Origin: CAYTLQ01 sp964438715 | Lineage (GTDB): Bacteria > Bacteroidota > Ignavibacteria > Ignavibacteriales > Ignavibacteriaceae | Direction: 5' to 3' | DNA length: 6,593 nucleotides | NCBI GenBank assembly: GCA_964438715.1 | Contig: CAYTLQ010000267.1 | Span: 1 to 6,593, forward strand | Part shown: positions 1 through 6,571 of the stretch, piece after piece | Position numbering within the stretch: position 1 is the stretch's first letter | Layout of the letters: each line of letters begins with the position of its first letter | Position numbers and translations under genes: made by a program | The notes under the pieces: generated by a model | Database searches by the model: none | What the model saw: only the letters and a program-made list of their open reading frames with translations | Told to the model about the DNA's origin: nothing

Positions 1-1
1 G

Positions 2-94
2 AATATGAGGAGAATAAATAATGCTGATAAAATGATTCTGCTTAAAAGAAAACTGAATGAAAGGACTAAAACGGTATCAAAGAAAGTATCGTAG
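2..94 (+). CDS. Possible C-terminal tail of an upstream gene (partial, left edge)
   Basis: This frame is open from the left edge of the window to a TAG at 92-94. It encodes about 30 residues, rich in Lys and Arg (it ends in KTVSKKVS). It could be the basic C-terminal tail of a gene starting outside the window, or a short chance frame beginning at the ATG at 5. No family can be recognised from so few residues. The glycosyltransferase that follows on the same strand would make a cell-envelope gene a plausible neighbour, but that is a guess. Positions 95-146 between this stop and the next start contain stops in all three frames when 92-94 is included, and no Shine-Dalgarno sequence. Confidence 0.25.
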   Translation, partial: NMRRINNADKMILLKRKLNERTKTVSKKVS

Positions 95-146
95 GTTTCT
101 CGGGGCCTAAGGGTATTTCAACTAGACTTGCATAATCTCCATTATT

Positions 147-1604
147 ATGTTATTCCTGTCTTTTTATACAAAAAGTTTTTGGGGAGATGAAGTTTTATCA
201 ATTAATCTTTCCGGACAGGAATGGAGCCAATTCTTTAGAACTCTTGCAGAGGACTATCATCCACCGGTTTATTTTATCTTACTCAAAATCTGGATTGGTA
301 TTTTTAGCAATCACGAGTTTTCACTACGAGTCTTTCAAATAATTCAGGGAATAATATTATTTTTTTTAACGGCAAAACTCTTTCATAAAATGACCGGTAA
401 AAAACCCGGGATTGATTTCTGGTTACTTTTGTTGTTTTCGTCAGAATTATTTCTCTTCATACCAATGGTACGGTATTATACTCTTGCGTCAATATTGACC
501 GTATTATCCACTATACAACTATTGAACTGGAAAACTAATCCAACATTACAAAAAACCATAATCCTCGCCATCATTTATCTGATTATTTTATATACCGATT
601 ATCCTGCATCGTTTATAATTGCTATACATTTCTTTTATCTTTTACTGACAGATAAAAGTCGCCTGACTCGTTTTCTCATTATGCAATTGATTTTATTTTT
701 TCTTTATCTGCCGTGGCTTATTATTCTTTTTCAACAACTTCATGCAATCAGAGAACACGGTACAATTGCAGATTTAAATTTTTCACCATTGGTAATTCCC
801 GTAAAAATCTTTTTTTCTTTTAATGCATTTCTTTTTGGTGAAACGGTTTATCCATTTGAATTTGTAGTTATCGCTGGAATATTTGTACTTATATTTTGTT
901 CTATCATTATGTTAAAAGGAAAATCAGTTTCCCTTAAAGATCATTATTTGCTGTTTTGTCTTATGACTGTTTGCGGCTCGGTTGTATTTACCTCTTTGTT
1001 AACAACATTTATCAGCCGACATACCAGTTTTATTTATACTCCTTCCCGAACATTGTTTGCGCTGCCTTTTTTTATTATATCACTGGGACTTTTTATTGAT
1101 AAAATTCCCAAGATTCGAGTAAAGTATTTATTTCTCAGTGTTATAGTGGGAATAAACATTTATGGTATTGTGAACTATTCACTAAACAGACATTTTCTAA
1201 TGCCGGTTTATTCTGCGCCATGGAAAGAAATGATAAATAGTATTAATGGTGAAAGATTTCCAATTTATTCGGATGAGCCAATAACAACTGAATACTACAT
1301 CAGACAAATGTTGCCGCAATTAGAACTTATTGGAAGGGAGAAAGCTAATGATACCGTATTCTTAAAAAAAACATTTCTTGATAGGGGAGGAATTGTTGTT
1401 ATTTCGTCTGAGAGAGAATCGAGTAAGGGTGAATTGAATGAGGAGTTTATGACATGGTTATCGGAAAACAGTTATGTCGCTGATGAAGCCGGCTACCTTT
1501 ATTACGATGAATTATACAATTCATTTCGGAAAATAATCCTTAAACGAGAGCCGATTAAATATAAATATACTATCCGAAGATATTTGAAACAGAAGGGAAT
1601 ATAA
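147..1604 (+). CDS. GT-C fold membrane glycosyltransferase, ArnT-like/PMT_2 (GT39/GT83-type)
   Basis: Predicted integral membrane glycosyltransferase that would move a sugar from a polyprenyl-phosphate carrier to a lipid or protein acceptor on the outer face of the inner membrane; donor and acceptor cannot be told from sequence. Seen: the first-loop acidic motif FWGDE (residues 11-15), then the family's DYHPPVYF segment (36-43), an RYYTLAS segment (109-115), and about 11-12 hydrophobic segments up to residue 345, including an RTLFALPFF stretch (301-309). A soluble C-terminal domain (about 345-485) ends in a basic tail. Odd: only about 10 residues precede the acidic motif, whereas relatives have a full first helix there. 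The frame is closed by a TAG at 123-125, and between it and the ATG there are only ATA/ATC/ATT codons, no ATG, GTG or TTG. No Shine-Dalgarno sequence precedes the ATG. The N-terminus may be misread, truncated or mutated. It converges on the ABC ATPase gene with a 9-nt gap. Family call is firm, substrate unknown. Confidence 0.85.
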   Translation: MLFLSFYTKSFWGDEVLSINLSGQEWSQFFRTLAEDYHPPVYFILLKIWIGIFSNHEFSLRVFQIIQGIILFFLTAKLFHKMTGKKPGIDFWLLLLFSSELFLFIPMVRYYTLASILTVLSTIQLLNWKTNPTLQKTIILAIIYLIILYTDYPASFIIAIHFFYLLLTDKSRLTRFLIMQLILFFLYLPWLIILFQQLHAIREHGTIADLNFSPLVIPVKIFFSFNAFLFGETVYPFEFVVIAGIFVLIFCSIIMLKGKSVSLKDHYLLFCLMTVCGSVVFTSLLTTFISRHTSFIYTPSRTLFALPFFIISLGLFIDKIPKIRVKYLFLSVIVGINIYGIVNYSLNRHFLMPVYSAPWKEMINSINGERFPIYSDEPITTEYYIRQMLPQLELIGREKANDTVFLKKTFLDRGGIVVISSERESSKGELNEEFMTWLSENSYVADEAGYLYYDELYNSFRKIILKREPIKYKYTIRRYLKQKGI

Positions 1605-1613
1605 AGAATGCAG

Positions 1614-2720
1614 TTAGAGCAGACTCTTCTCAGTTTCAAAATCGAAAAAGTGTAATTTATCAGTATTGAACAAGACCTTAAAGGACTGTCCCGGATTAGG
1701 TTTTTCCCTTGAAGGTATTCTTGCGGTTAATAAAACTGATTCAATCTGGAAGTAAAGAAATATTTCGTTTCCCATCGGCTCAACAACTTCAAGCAAAGCA
1801 CTGTATTCGTGTGAATTAGGAATATTTGACGGAGAGCCGGCATCGTGTATATCTTCGGGGCGTATCCCCAGCCAGACTTTTTTGTTATCTGATGAAGCAA
1901 GCGCTTTATACTTTTCCTGTGGCAGAGGAAAACTTATTGCGCCTGTGCTTGTGGCAAATTGAATTCCATTATTTGTTGAAATGGTTCCCTCAATAAAATT
2001 CATTGCAGGACTACCAATAAAACCAGCAACAAATTTGTTAATCGGGTAATTGTACAAATTTAAGGGACTATCAATTTGCTGAACAATACCATCCTTCATT
2101 ACTACAATTTTATCGCCCATGGTCATCGCTTCGACCTGGTCGTGGGTGACATAGACCATTGTTGCACCCAGACTCTGGTGTAACTTTGATATCTGGGTTC
2201 TCATCTGTACCCTTAGTTTTGCATCAAGATTGCTGAGAGGCTCATCGAACAAGAAAACTTTAGGTTTTCTTACGATTGCTCTGCCAACAGCTACACGCTG
2301 TCTTTGTCCACCTGAAAGAGCTTTTGGTTTTCTCTGGAGATATTCCTCAAGTCCCAATATCTTTGCTGCCTCATTAACTCTTTTATCTATTTCATCTTTT
2401 GGGAATTTACGCAGTTTCAATCCAAACGCCATATTTTCATATACCGTCATATGAGGATATAATGCGTAATTCTGGAAAACCATGGCTATGTCTCTATCTT
2501 TTGGCGACACATCATTCACAATTTTATTATCTATGAGTAGTTCTCCGCTGGAAATTTCCTCCAGACCGGCTATCATACGCAGTGTGGTTGATTTTCCACA
2601 ACCCGATGGCCCGACAAGAACAACAAACTCCTTATCCTTAATTTCTATATTCACATTCTTAACGGCCATATTGCCGCCTTCATACACCTTACACACATTC
2701 TTTAGAACTACTTCTGCCAT
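1614..2720 (-). CDS. ugpC: Sugar ABC transporter ATP-binding protein, MalK/UgpC/MsmX family
   Basis: Cytoplasmic ATPase subunit of a CUT1-type carbohydrate importer; it would dimerise and power a pair of permeases. Seen in order: A-loop Tyr13, Walker A GPSGCGKST (37-45), Q-loop Gln83 in FQNYALYPHM, signature LSGGQRQR (135-142), Walker B VFLFDE (155-160) with D-loop SNLD (163-166), and H-loop His193 in VTHDQ. A C-terminal TOBE/OB-fold region runs from about 235 to 365, with GSPAMNF (236-242) and LGIRPED (284-290). The 368-residue length is normal for MalK/UgpC, and all catalytic residues are present. It is the last gene of the block: its ATG lies 3 nt after the aroA stop, with a weak GGA 6 nt before the start. 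No permease or binding-protein gene is adjacent, so it may serve transporters encoded elsewhere, as MsmX does in Bacillus. MalK, UgpC and MsmX cannot be separated by sequence alone, so the symbol is a family label. Confidence 0.93.
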   Translation of the reverse strand: MAEVVLKNVCKVYEGGNMAVKNVNIEIKDKEFVVLVGPSGCGKSTTLRMIAGLEEISSGELLIDNKIVNDVSPKDRDIAMVFQNYALYPHMTVYENMAFGLKLRKFPKDEIDKRVNEAAKILGLEEYLQRKPKALSGGQRQRVAVGRAIVRKPKVFLFDEPLSNLDAKLRVQMRTQISKLHQSLGATMVYVTHDQVEAMTMGDKIVVMKDGIVQQIDSPLNLYNYPINKFVAGFIGSPAMNFIEGTISTNNGIQFATSTGAISFPLPQEKYKALASSDNKKVWLGIRPEDIHDAGSPSNIPNSHEYSALLEVVEPMGNEIFLYFQIESVLLTARIPSREKPNPGQSFKVLFNTDKLHFFDFETEKSLL

Positions 2721-2723
2721 GAT

Positions 2724-4016
2724 TTATCCGGTAATAATTTTCAATTGGTTGATAAAATTAGGATTTGAAATTTTTACACATTCAAAGTTATTTATTTTTC
2801 CACCATCTTTCAATAATAAAGAAAAAATTGCAAAACTCATCGCAATTCTGTGATCCCCAAAACTATCAAAAACAGGAATACTGCGGGAGAGAGGAATCTT
2901 TTGAGCGGGAATAAAAAATCCGTCAGGGCTTTCTTCTACTTTAACTCCTGCACTTTTAAGATTTACGCAAATAGCATTAATCCTATCTGACTCCTTAACA
3001 CGCAATTCTTTAACACCGGTAATTGAAAAATCGCCTTCTGCAAAAAGCCCGGCTATTGCCAGTATTGGAATCTCATCAATGATGTTGGGAATAATAGATT
3101 CAGGTATAGTAATATTTTTTAATTTTGAGAAGTGAAACTCAATATCTCCAAAAGGCTCCCTATGAGAAAAATCAATTTTCCTAAAATAAATTTTTCCGCC
3201 CATTTTCTGCAGGATATCAATAAAACCGATTCTGGTTAGATTTAATGAAACATTTTTCAACCTGATTTTTGAGCCTTTTCTTAGCAGTGCCGCAACAATA
3301 AAAAATGCCGCAGACGAAATATCTCCCGGAACGAACATCGAAAATGGTTCAGGAAAATACTGAGAAGAAGAATGTATTACTTTAGTATTCCTGACAATTA
3401 AACTTGGAAGCCCAAGCATCCTTTCAGTGTGATCGCGGGTTTCAACTTTTTCTGCAACGGTTGTATTATACTCCGAAAAGAGACCTGCTAATAAAATGGC
3501 GCTTTTAACCTGTGCGCTGGCGACAGGAATTTCATATTGAATCGGATGAAATTTCTTTATCGGCTTGAATGATAGCGGCAGTGTAAATTCAGGTGTTGAT
3601 GTAACATTTGCTCCCATGAGGCGAAGAGGATCAATAATGCGTTTCATAGGCCTTTGTGAAAGTGAAGCATCACCTGTTAATCTGGTTTCAAAGGGAAGAT
3701 GCATTAATACCCCTGACAGTAGTCGTGCAGTAGTTCCCGAATTTCCTGCATATAAATCTGTTTCAGGATTCCGGAAATTTTTTACGCCAGGGCTATTAAT
3801 AATAACCTTATTTCTTCTTTTCTTTAGTTCCACTCCCAGTTTCTGAAAAATATCCAGTGTCGATTTAACATCCTCCGAGGAAGAAATATTTTCAATTTCC
3901 GATTTCCCGCTGCAAAGGGATGCTATCATCACCGCTCTGTGAGAAATAGACTTATCACCGGTGAAAGTTAATTCACCCTTAAAACTTCCATCAAATTTAA
4001 ATGTCCGGTTTTTCAT
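2724..4016 (-). CDS. aroA: 3-phosphoshikimate 1-carboxyvinyltransferase (EPSP synthase)
   Basis: Sixth step of the shikimate pathway: joins phosphoenolpyruvate to shikimate-3-phosphate, giving EPSP for chorismate and the aromatic amino acids; cytoplasmic. Seen: DKSISHR (21-27; Lys22, Ser23, Arg27 for substrate binding), the PEP loop GNSGTTAR (91-98) with its glycine retained, GDASLSQRPM (115-124), the SAQ triad at 167-169, PGDISSA (230-236), DE at 314-315, KESDR (341-345) and GDHRIA (387-392). Asp314 and Glu342 correspond to the catalytic pair of the E. coli enzyme. The C-terminus keeps the Lys (415) but reads ISNPNF where relatives usually have a SFPxF-like motif. Length 430 is normal. Its ATG overlaps the trmH stop as ATGA (4013-4016), implying coupled translation. 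No other shikimate gene is in the window. The enzyme looks functional. Confidence 0.96.
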   Translation of the reverse strand: MKNRTFKFDGSFKGELTFTGDKSISHRAVMIASLCSGKSEIENISSSEDVKSTLDIFQKLGVELKKRRNKVIINSPGVKNFRNPETDLYAGNSGTTARLLSGVLMHLPFETRLTGDASLSQRPMKRIIDPLRLMGANVTSTPEFTLPLSFKPIKKFHPIQYEIPVASAQVKSAILLAGLFSEYNTTVAEKVETRDHTERMLGLPSLIVRNTKVIHSSSQYFPEPFSMFVPGDISSAAFFIVAALLRKGSKIRLKNVSLNLTRIGFIDILQKMGGKIYFRKIDFSHREPFGDIEFHFSKLKNITIPESIIPNIIDEIPILAIAGLFAEGDFSITGVKELRVKESDRINAICVNLKSAGVKVEESPDGFFIPAQKIPLSRSIPVFDSFGDHRIAMSFAIFSLLLKDGGKINNFECVKISNPNFINQLKIITG

Positions 4017-4552
4017 TTATTCAAATATGCCTTAAAAAAAGTCTCAAATTCAGGTGCTGATAAAGAAGAATAATCATACATCCCCTTTAATAACCTTTGT
4101 CTCGCTGCTTCATAGAGAATTACTGCGGCGGCAACTGAAACATTCAAACTTTGAACCATACCAAACATTGGAATAAAAAAAGTCTCATCACAATTTTTAA
4201 CAACTTCCTCTGATATACCCCGATGTTCATTCCCCAAAACAATAGCACAAGGTTGGGTAAGGTCCAACTCATAAAGTCCTTTAGCGGAATCATCAAGATA
4301 TGAAGCAAATATCTTCATACCTCGGGAGTGTAATTTATTAAAGCACTCTTCAACATTGCTGAATTTTTCTTTTTCTACCCACTTATATGCAGAGGCAGAA
4401 GATTTTTTACCAATGCGAGGGAATTTTTCCAAATTATAAATGAGTGAAATTAATGGAATTCCTACAGCATCGGCTGTACGGAATATTGCACTGACATTAT
4501 GAGGATCATGTATATTTTCCAAAACCAGTTGAAGGTTGTGTTGTCTTTTCAC
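4013..4552 (-). CDS. trmH: tRNA (guanosine-18-2'-O)-methyltransferase, SpoU/TrmH family
   Basis: SPOUT-class, AdoMet-dependent RNA ribose 2'-O-methyltransferase; closest in pattern to TrmH, which makes Gm18 in the D-loop of tRNAs. Seen: motif 1 DPHNVSAIFRTADAVGI (16-32, catalytic-type Arg25), motif 2 VLGNEHRGIS (105-114), motif 3 IPMFGMVQSLNVSVAAA (127-143) forming the trefoil knot, and SSASAYKWV (51-59), which matches the TrmH subgroup. Given here from the only standard start, a GTG at 4550-4552 with no Shine-Dalgarno sequence. The same frame stays open upstream to the TAA of the preceding gene (4601-4603) and reads SERRYQKIHSVAV just before the GTG. This resembles the N-terminal helix of TrmH proteins, so the real protein may start near the ATC at 4595-4597 (about 194 residues). 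The stop overlaps the aroA start. TrmH is likelier than the rRNA methyltransferase RlmB, because the RlmB N-terminal substrate-binding domain is absent. Confidence 0.9.
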   Translation of the reverse strand: MKRQHNLQLVLENIHDPHNVSAIFRTADAVGIPLISLIYNLEKFPRIGKKSSASAYKWVEKEKFSNVEECFNKLHSRGMKIFASYLDDSAKGLYELDLTQPCAIVLGNEHRGISEEVVKNCDETFFIPMFGMVQSLNVSVAAAVILYEAARQRLLKGMYDYSSLSAPEFETFFKAYLNK

Positions 4553-4600
4553 AGCAACCGAATGTATCTTTTGGTAGCGGCGTTCGGAGATTGTGATAGC

Positions 4601-4828
4601 TTACCCCTTTGTTAAAATGAGTTTATAAACTGAACGCTTGAATGTACCTCTTGCTTTGTCCAGAGTCAATTTTTGGGAGGCTGGTAACTTTAAATAATAA
4701 CGGGCAAGTTCCAAAATTTTAGTTAATACCTCATCTTCATTGGACGCCCATGTTTCGCATCCTTTTAATGATGGTATTTCTGCAGTATAACCGTCGTCTG
4801 ATTTTTCTACAATAACATCAAGAATCAA
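4601..4828 (-). CDS. Solitary HicB-like small protein (antitoxin-type fold)
   Basis: A 75-residue protein with the HicB N-terminal pattern: a first strand (ILDVIVEK), then DGYTAEIPSLKGC (12-24), a short turn, and an acidic helix with EDEVLTKILELARYYL (31-46). HicB proteins neutralise the HicA mRNA interferase, and many also bind DNA through a C-terminal domain. Here the C-terminal 30 residues are basic (LDKARGTFKRSVYKLILTKG) and show no clear ribbon-helix-helix or helix-turn-helix. No HicA-like gene is next to it, and the flanking spaces are too small to hold one. The start is a TTG at 4826-4828 that overlaps the deoC stop as TTGA, with GGGGA 7 nt upstream. No ATG is available near the expected N-terminus. 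The role is unknown: an orphan antitoxin-fold protein, not evidence of a working toxin-antitoxin pair. Confidence 0.75.
   Translation of the reverse strand: MILDVIVEKSDDGYTAEIPSLKGCETWASNEDEVLTKILELARYYLKLPASQKLTLDKARGTFKRSVYKLILTKG
4604..4610 (-). promoter_or_regulatory. Putative Shine-Dalgarno sequence for an upstream trmH start
   Basis: The - strand reads AAAGGGG here, inside the last codons of the HicB-like gene. It lies 6 nt before an ATC codon (4595-4597) in the trmH frame, but 51 nt before the GTG at 4552. The spacing fits initiation at or near the ATC and not at the GTG, so the site bears on the choice of start. Confidence 0.45.
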
Positions 4829-5694
4829 TAACCGGTCCCCGAAGTTACTTCGCCACTTACGATTTTTACACTTGCACTTGCGCCAATCCGATCTGCACCT
4901 ACTGCAATCATAGCTTCCGCATCAGCTTTTGATCGTATTCCACCGGAGGCTTTTACCCCAAGAGTAGATCCAACAACATATCGCATTAACGCAACATCTC
5001 CTACGGTTGCTCCGCCTTTTGAAAACCCTGTAGAGGTTTTTACAAAATCAGCGCCTGCTTGTTTTGCAATCAGACAAGCAGTAATTTTTTCTTCATCAGT
5101 TAATAATGCAGTTTCGAGTATTACTTTGGTTAGTACCCTTTGATTCTTTCCAGCAAGCACCACCTGTTGAATATCATTAAAAATATATTCATAATCGCGG
5201 CTCTTTAATTTTCCGATATTAATTACCATATCAATTTCGGTTGCGCCGTTAGCTATTGCTTCTAATGCTTCTGCTCGTTTTACTGCGGTTGTCGTAGCCC
5301 CAAGCGGGAATCCGATAACGGTGCAGACCTTTACTTTTGAGCCGGCAAGCAGTTTTGCGCATAATTGAACATAACTCGGATTAACACAGACGGATGCAAA
5401 ATTATATTTTTTAGCTTCTAAACATAAATTTTCAATTTCAGCAGAGGTCGCTTCCGGCTTAAGAAGAGTGTGATCGATCATTCCCGCAATTTCATGATTG
5501 ACGAGATTTTCTCCGACTCCGGGTCCGGCTGTAATTCGTTCCGCACCCATTTGAACAATGTTCTTAACAGCAGTTGGCTGTGTAATAACATTTGTTTCCC
5601 AGCCTTTACATGAATCACTCTGACAATAAAAATCTCTTAGTGATTTTTCAAGAAAGACCTGTGAAATGATTTTTTCAATTACTGACTCGCTCAT
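4825..5694 (-). CDS. deoC: Deoxyribose-phosphate aldolase with a long N-terminal extension
   Basis: Class I aldolase that splits 2-deoxyribose-5-phosphate into acetaldehyde and glyceraldehyde-3-phosphate in deoxynucleoside breakdown. The TIM-barrel core begins at about residue 70 with MIDHTLLKPEAT (72-83) and carries CVNPSYV (103-109), IGFPLGATTT (127-136), EIDMVINIG (153-161; Asp155), FVKTSTGF (217-224; Schiff-base Lys219) and VKASGGIRS (247-255; Lys248). All catalytic residues are present. Usual DeoC is about 220 residues; this one has 289 because of some 70 extra N-terminal residues. These begin with an amphipathic helix (about 3-18), then a Cys pair (Cys24 and Cys29), then a linker with MGAERITAGPG (49-59). 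From memory, DeoC proteins linked to bacterial microcompartments and some other lineages have comparable extensions; that is recollection, not a search. ATG start, 4 nt after the folD stop, with no clear Shine-Dalgarno sequence. Confidence 0.95.
   Translation of the reverse strand: MSESVIEKIISQVFLEKSLRDFYCQSDSCKGWETNVITQPTAVKNIVQMGAERITAGPGVGENLVNHEIAGMIDHTLLKPEATSAEIENLCLEAKKYNFASVCVNPSYVQLCAKLLAGSKVKVCTVIGFPLGATTTAVKRAEALEAIANGATEIDMVINIGKLKSRDYEYIFNDIQQVVLAGKNQRVLTKVILETALLTDEEKITACLIAKQAGADFVKTSTGFSKGGATVGDVALMRYVVGSTLGVKASGGIRSKADAEAMIAVGADRIGASASVKIVSGEVTSGTGY
4836..4840 (-). promoter_or_regulatory. Shine-Dalgarno sequence supporting the TTG start of the HicB-like gene
   Basis: The - strand reads GGGGA inside the end of deoC, 7 nt before the TTG at 4826-4828. 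It supports this unusual start codon, which otherwise rests on the HicB-like N-terminus and the 4-nt TTGA overlap. Confidence 0.5.
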
Positions 5695-5698
5695 AAAA

Positions 5699-6571
5699 TT
5701 ACGAATTTAAATATGATTCATAAGTATTTTTTAATAACATTGCAATGGTCATTGGACCAACCCCTCCCGGAACAGGGGTGATATATGCAGTTTTGGGAGC
5801 AACATTTTCGTAATCAACATCCCCGACAATTCTGTAACCTTTTTTCGCAGTGGCGTCGGGAACGCGGTTAATACCAACATCAATAACTGTGCAGTTTTCC
5901 GGTACCATATCTCTTGTAATAAATTTCGCTCTTCCAATTGCGGCAACAAGAATATCTGCTGAAAGCGTAAATTTCTTTAAATCAGGTGCGGCTGAATGAC
6001 AGACAGTAACAACGGAGTTAGCAAAATCCTGTTTTTGAAGCATAATATTTGCAATAGGTTTGCCAACAATATTACTTCTCCCCACCACAACAAAATGTTT
6101 TCCTGCGGTAGGAATCGAGTATCTTTTTAACAGTTCCTGAATGCCTGCCGGAGTGCAAGGTAGGAAGGTTTTTATTCCGATAACGAGTTTACCAACATTT
6201 TCAGGGTGGAAGCCATCAACATCTTTCGCAGGGGAAATGCTATTTATTACTTTTTGTTCATCAAGGTGTCCGGGCAGAGGTAACTGCACTAATATTCCAT
6301 GAAACTCAGGATTTTCATTATAGTTTTTAATTAGTGTCAATAATTCACTTTCACTTACATCTTCAGGAAGCGTCTCAATTTTTGACTTCATACCGATTAA
6401 TTTACAAGACTCCGCTTTCGAAGTAACATACACTCTGGAGGCGGGATTGTCACCGACAAGAATGGTTACTAAACCGGGTACAGGCTTGCCTGATTCGATT
6501 AATGCAGTTATAGATTGTTTTAACTCAGATTTAATTTGTTCGGAAACAGATTTTCCGTCGATAATTTTCAT
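5699..6571 (-). CDS. folD: Bifunctional methylenetetrahydrofolate dehydrogenase / methenyltetrahydrofolate cyclohydrolase
   Basis: Interconverts 5,10-methylene-, 5,10-methenyl- and 10-formyl-tetrahydrofolate with NADP, supplying one-carbon units for purines and formyl-Met; cytoplasmic homodimer. Numbered from the ATG chosen here, the sequence shows SRVYVTSKAESC (45-56; Tyr48 and Lys52 of the catalytic YxxxK), VQLPLP (95-100; Gln96), KDVDGFHP (116-123; Asp119), PCTPAG (138-143), the NADP loop VVVGRSNIVGKP (161-172) and PVPGGVGPMT (266-275). Length 290 is normal and all key residues are present. An in-frame TTG at 6581-6583 would add MKAD. The ATG at 6569-6571 is preferred because FolD proteins typically begin close to the IIDGK segment. 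It is the first gene of the block seen in the window; the promoter must lie in the last 22 bases or beyond the right edge. Confidence 0.96.
   Translation of the reverse strand: MKIIDGKSVSEQIKSELKQSITALIESGKPVPGLVTILVGDNPASRVYVTSKAESCKLIGMKSKIETLPEDVSESELLTLIKNYNENPEFHGILVQLPLPGHLDEQKVINSISPAKDVDGFHPENVGKLVIGIKTFLPCTPAGIQELLKRYSIPTAGKHFVVVGRSNIVGKPIANIMLQKQDFANSVVTVCHSAAPDLKKFTLSADILVAAIGRAKFITRDMVPENCTVIDVGINRVPDATAKKGYRIVGDVDYENVAPKTAYITPVPGGVGPMTIAMLLKNTYESYLNS

Noticed and set aside
131..136. CATAAT, resembling a -10 promoter box before the glycosyltransferase
   Set aside because: No -35-like box lies at a suitable distance, and the box is only about 10 bases from the start codon.
360..367. 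Run of eight T in the glycosyltransferase gene, a possible slippage or phase-variation site
   Set aside because: The frame is intact and the run simply encodes Phe/Leu in a membrane helix; AT-rich genomes have many such runs.
1507..1524. Hairpin with a 7-bp stem (ATGAATT/AATTCAT, 4-nt loop)
   Set aside because: It is AT-rich, lies inside the glycosyltransferase coding region and has no T-run after it; expected by chance.
2724..2770. Atypical C-terminal motif of AroA (ISNPNF in place of a SFPxF-like motif) as a sign of an inactive enzyme
   Set aside because: The nearby Lys415 and all other catalytic and binding residues are present, so this looks like lineage variation.
2230..2853. Open frames on the + strand opposite the ABC ATPase and the end of aroA (2230-2454 and 2482-2853)
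   Set aside because: They lie antisense to genes with full conserved motifs, and their translations show no recognisable domain; they are shadows.
3565..3846. Open frame on the + strand opposite aroA
   Set aside because: It lies antisense to the GNSGT and RPM motif region of aroA, with no domain and no start signal.
4553..4600. Possible HicA toxin or small RNA between the HicB-like gene and trmH
   Set aside because: The space is only 48 nt and is better explained as the N-terminal coding part of trmH.
5749..5949. Second - strand frame inside folD
   Set aside because: It is an alternative frame of a complete, well conserved folD, with no recognisable domain.
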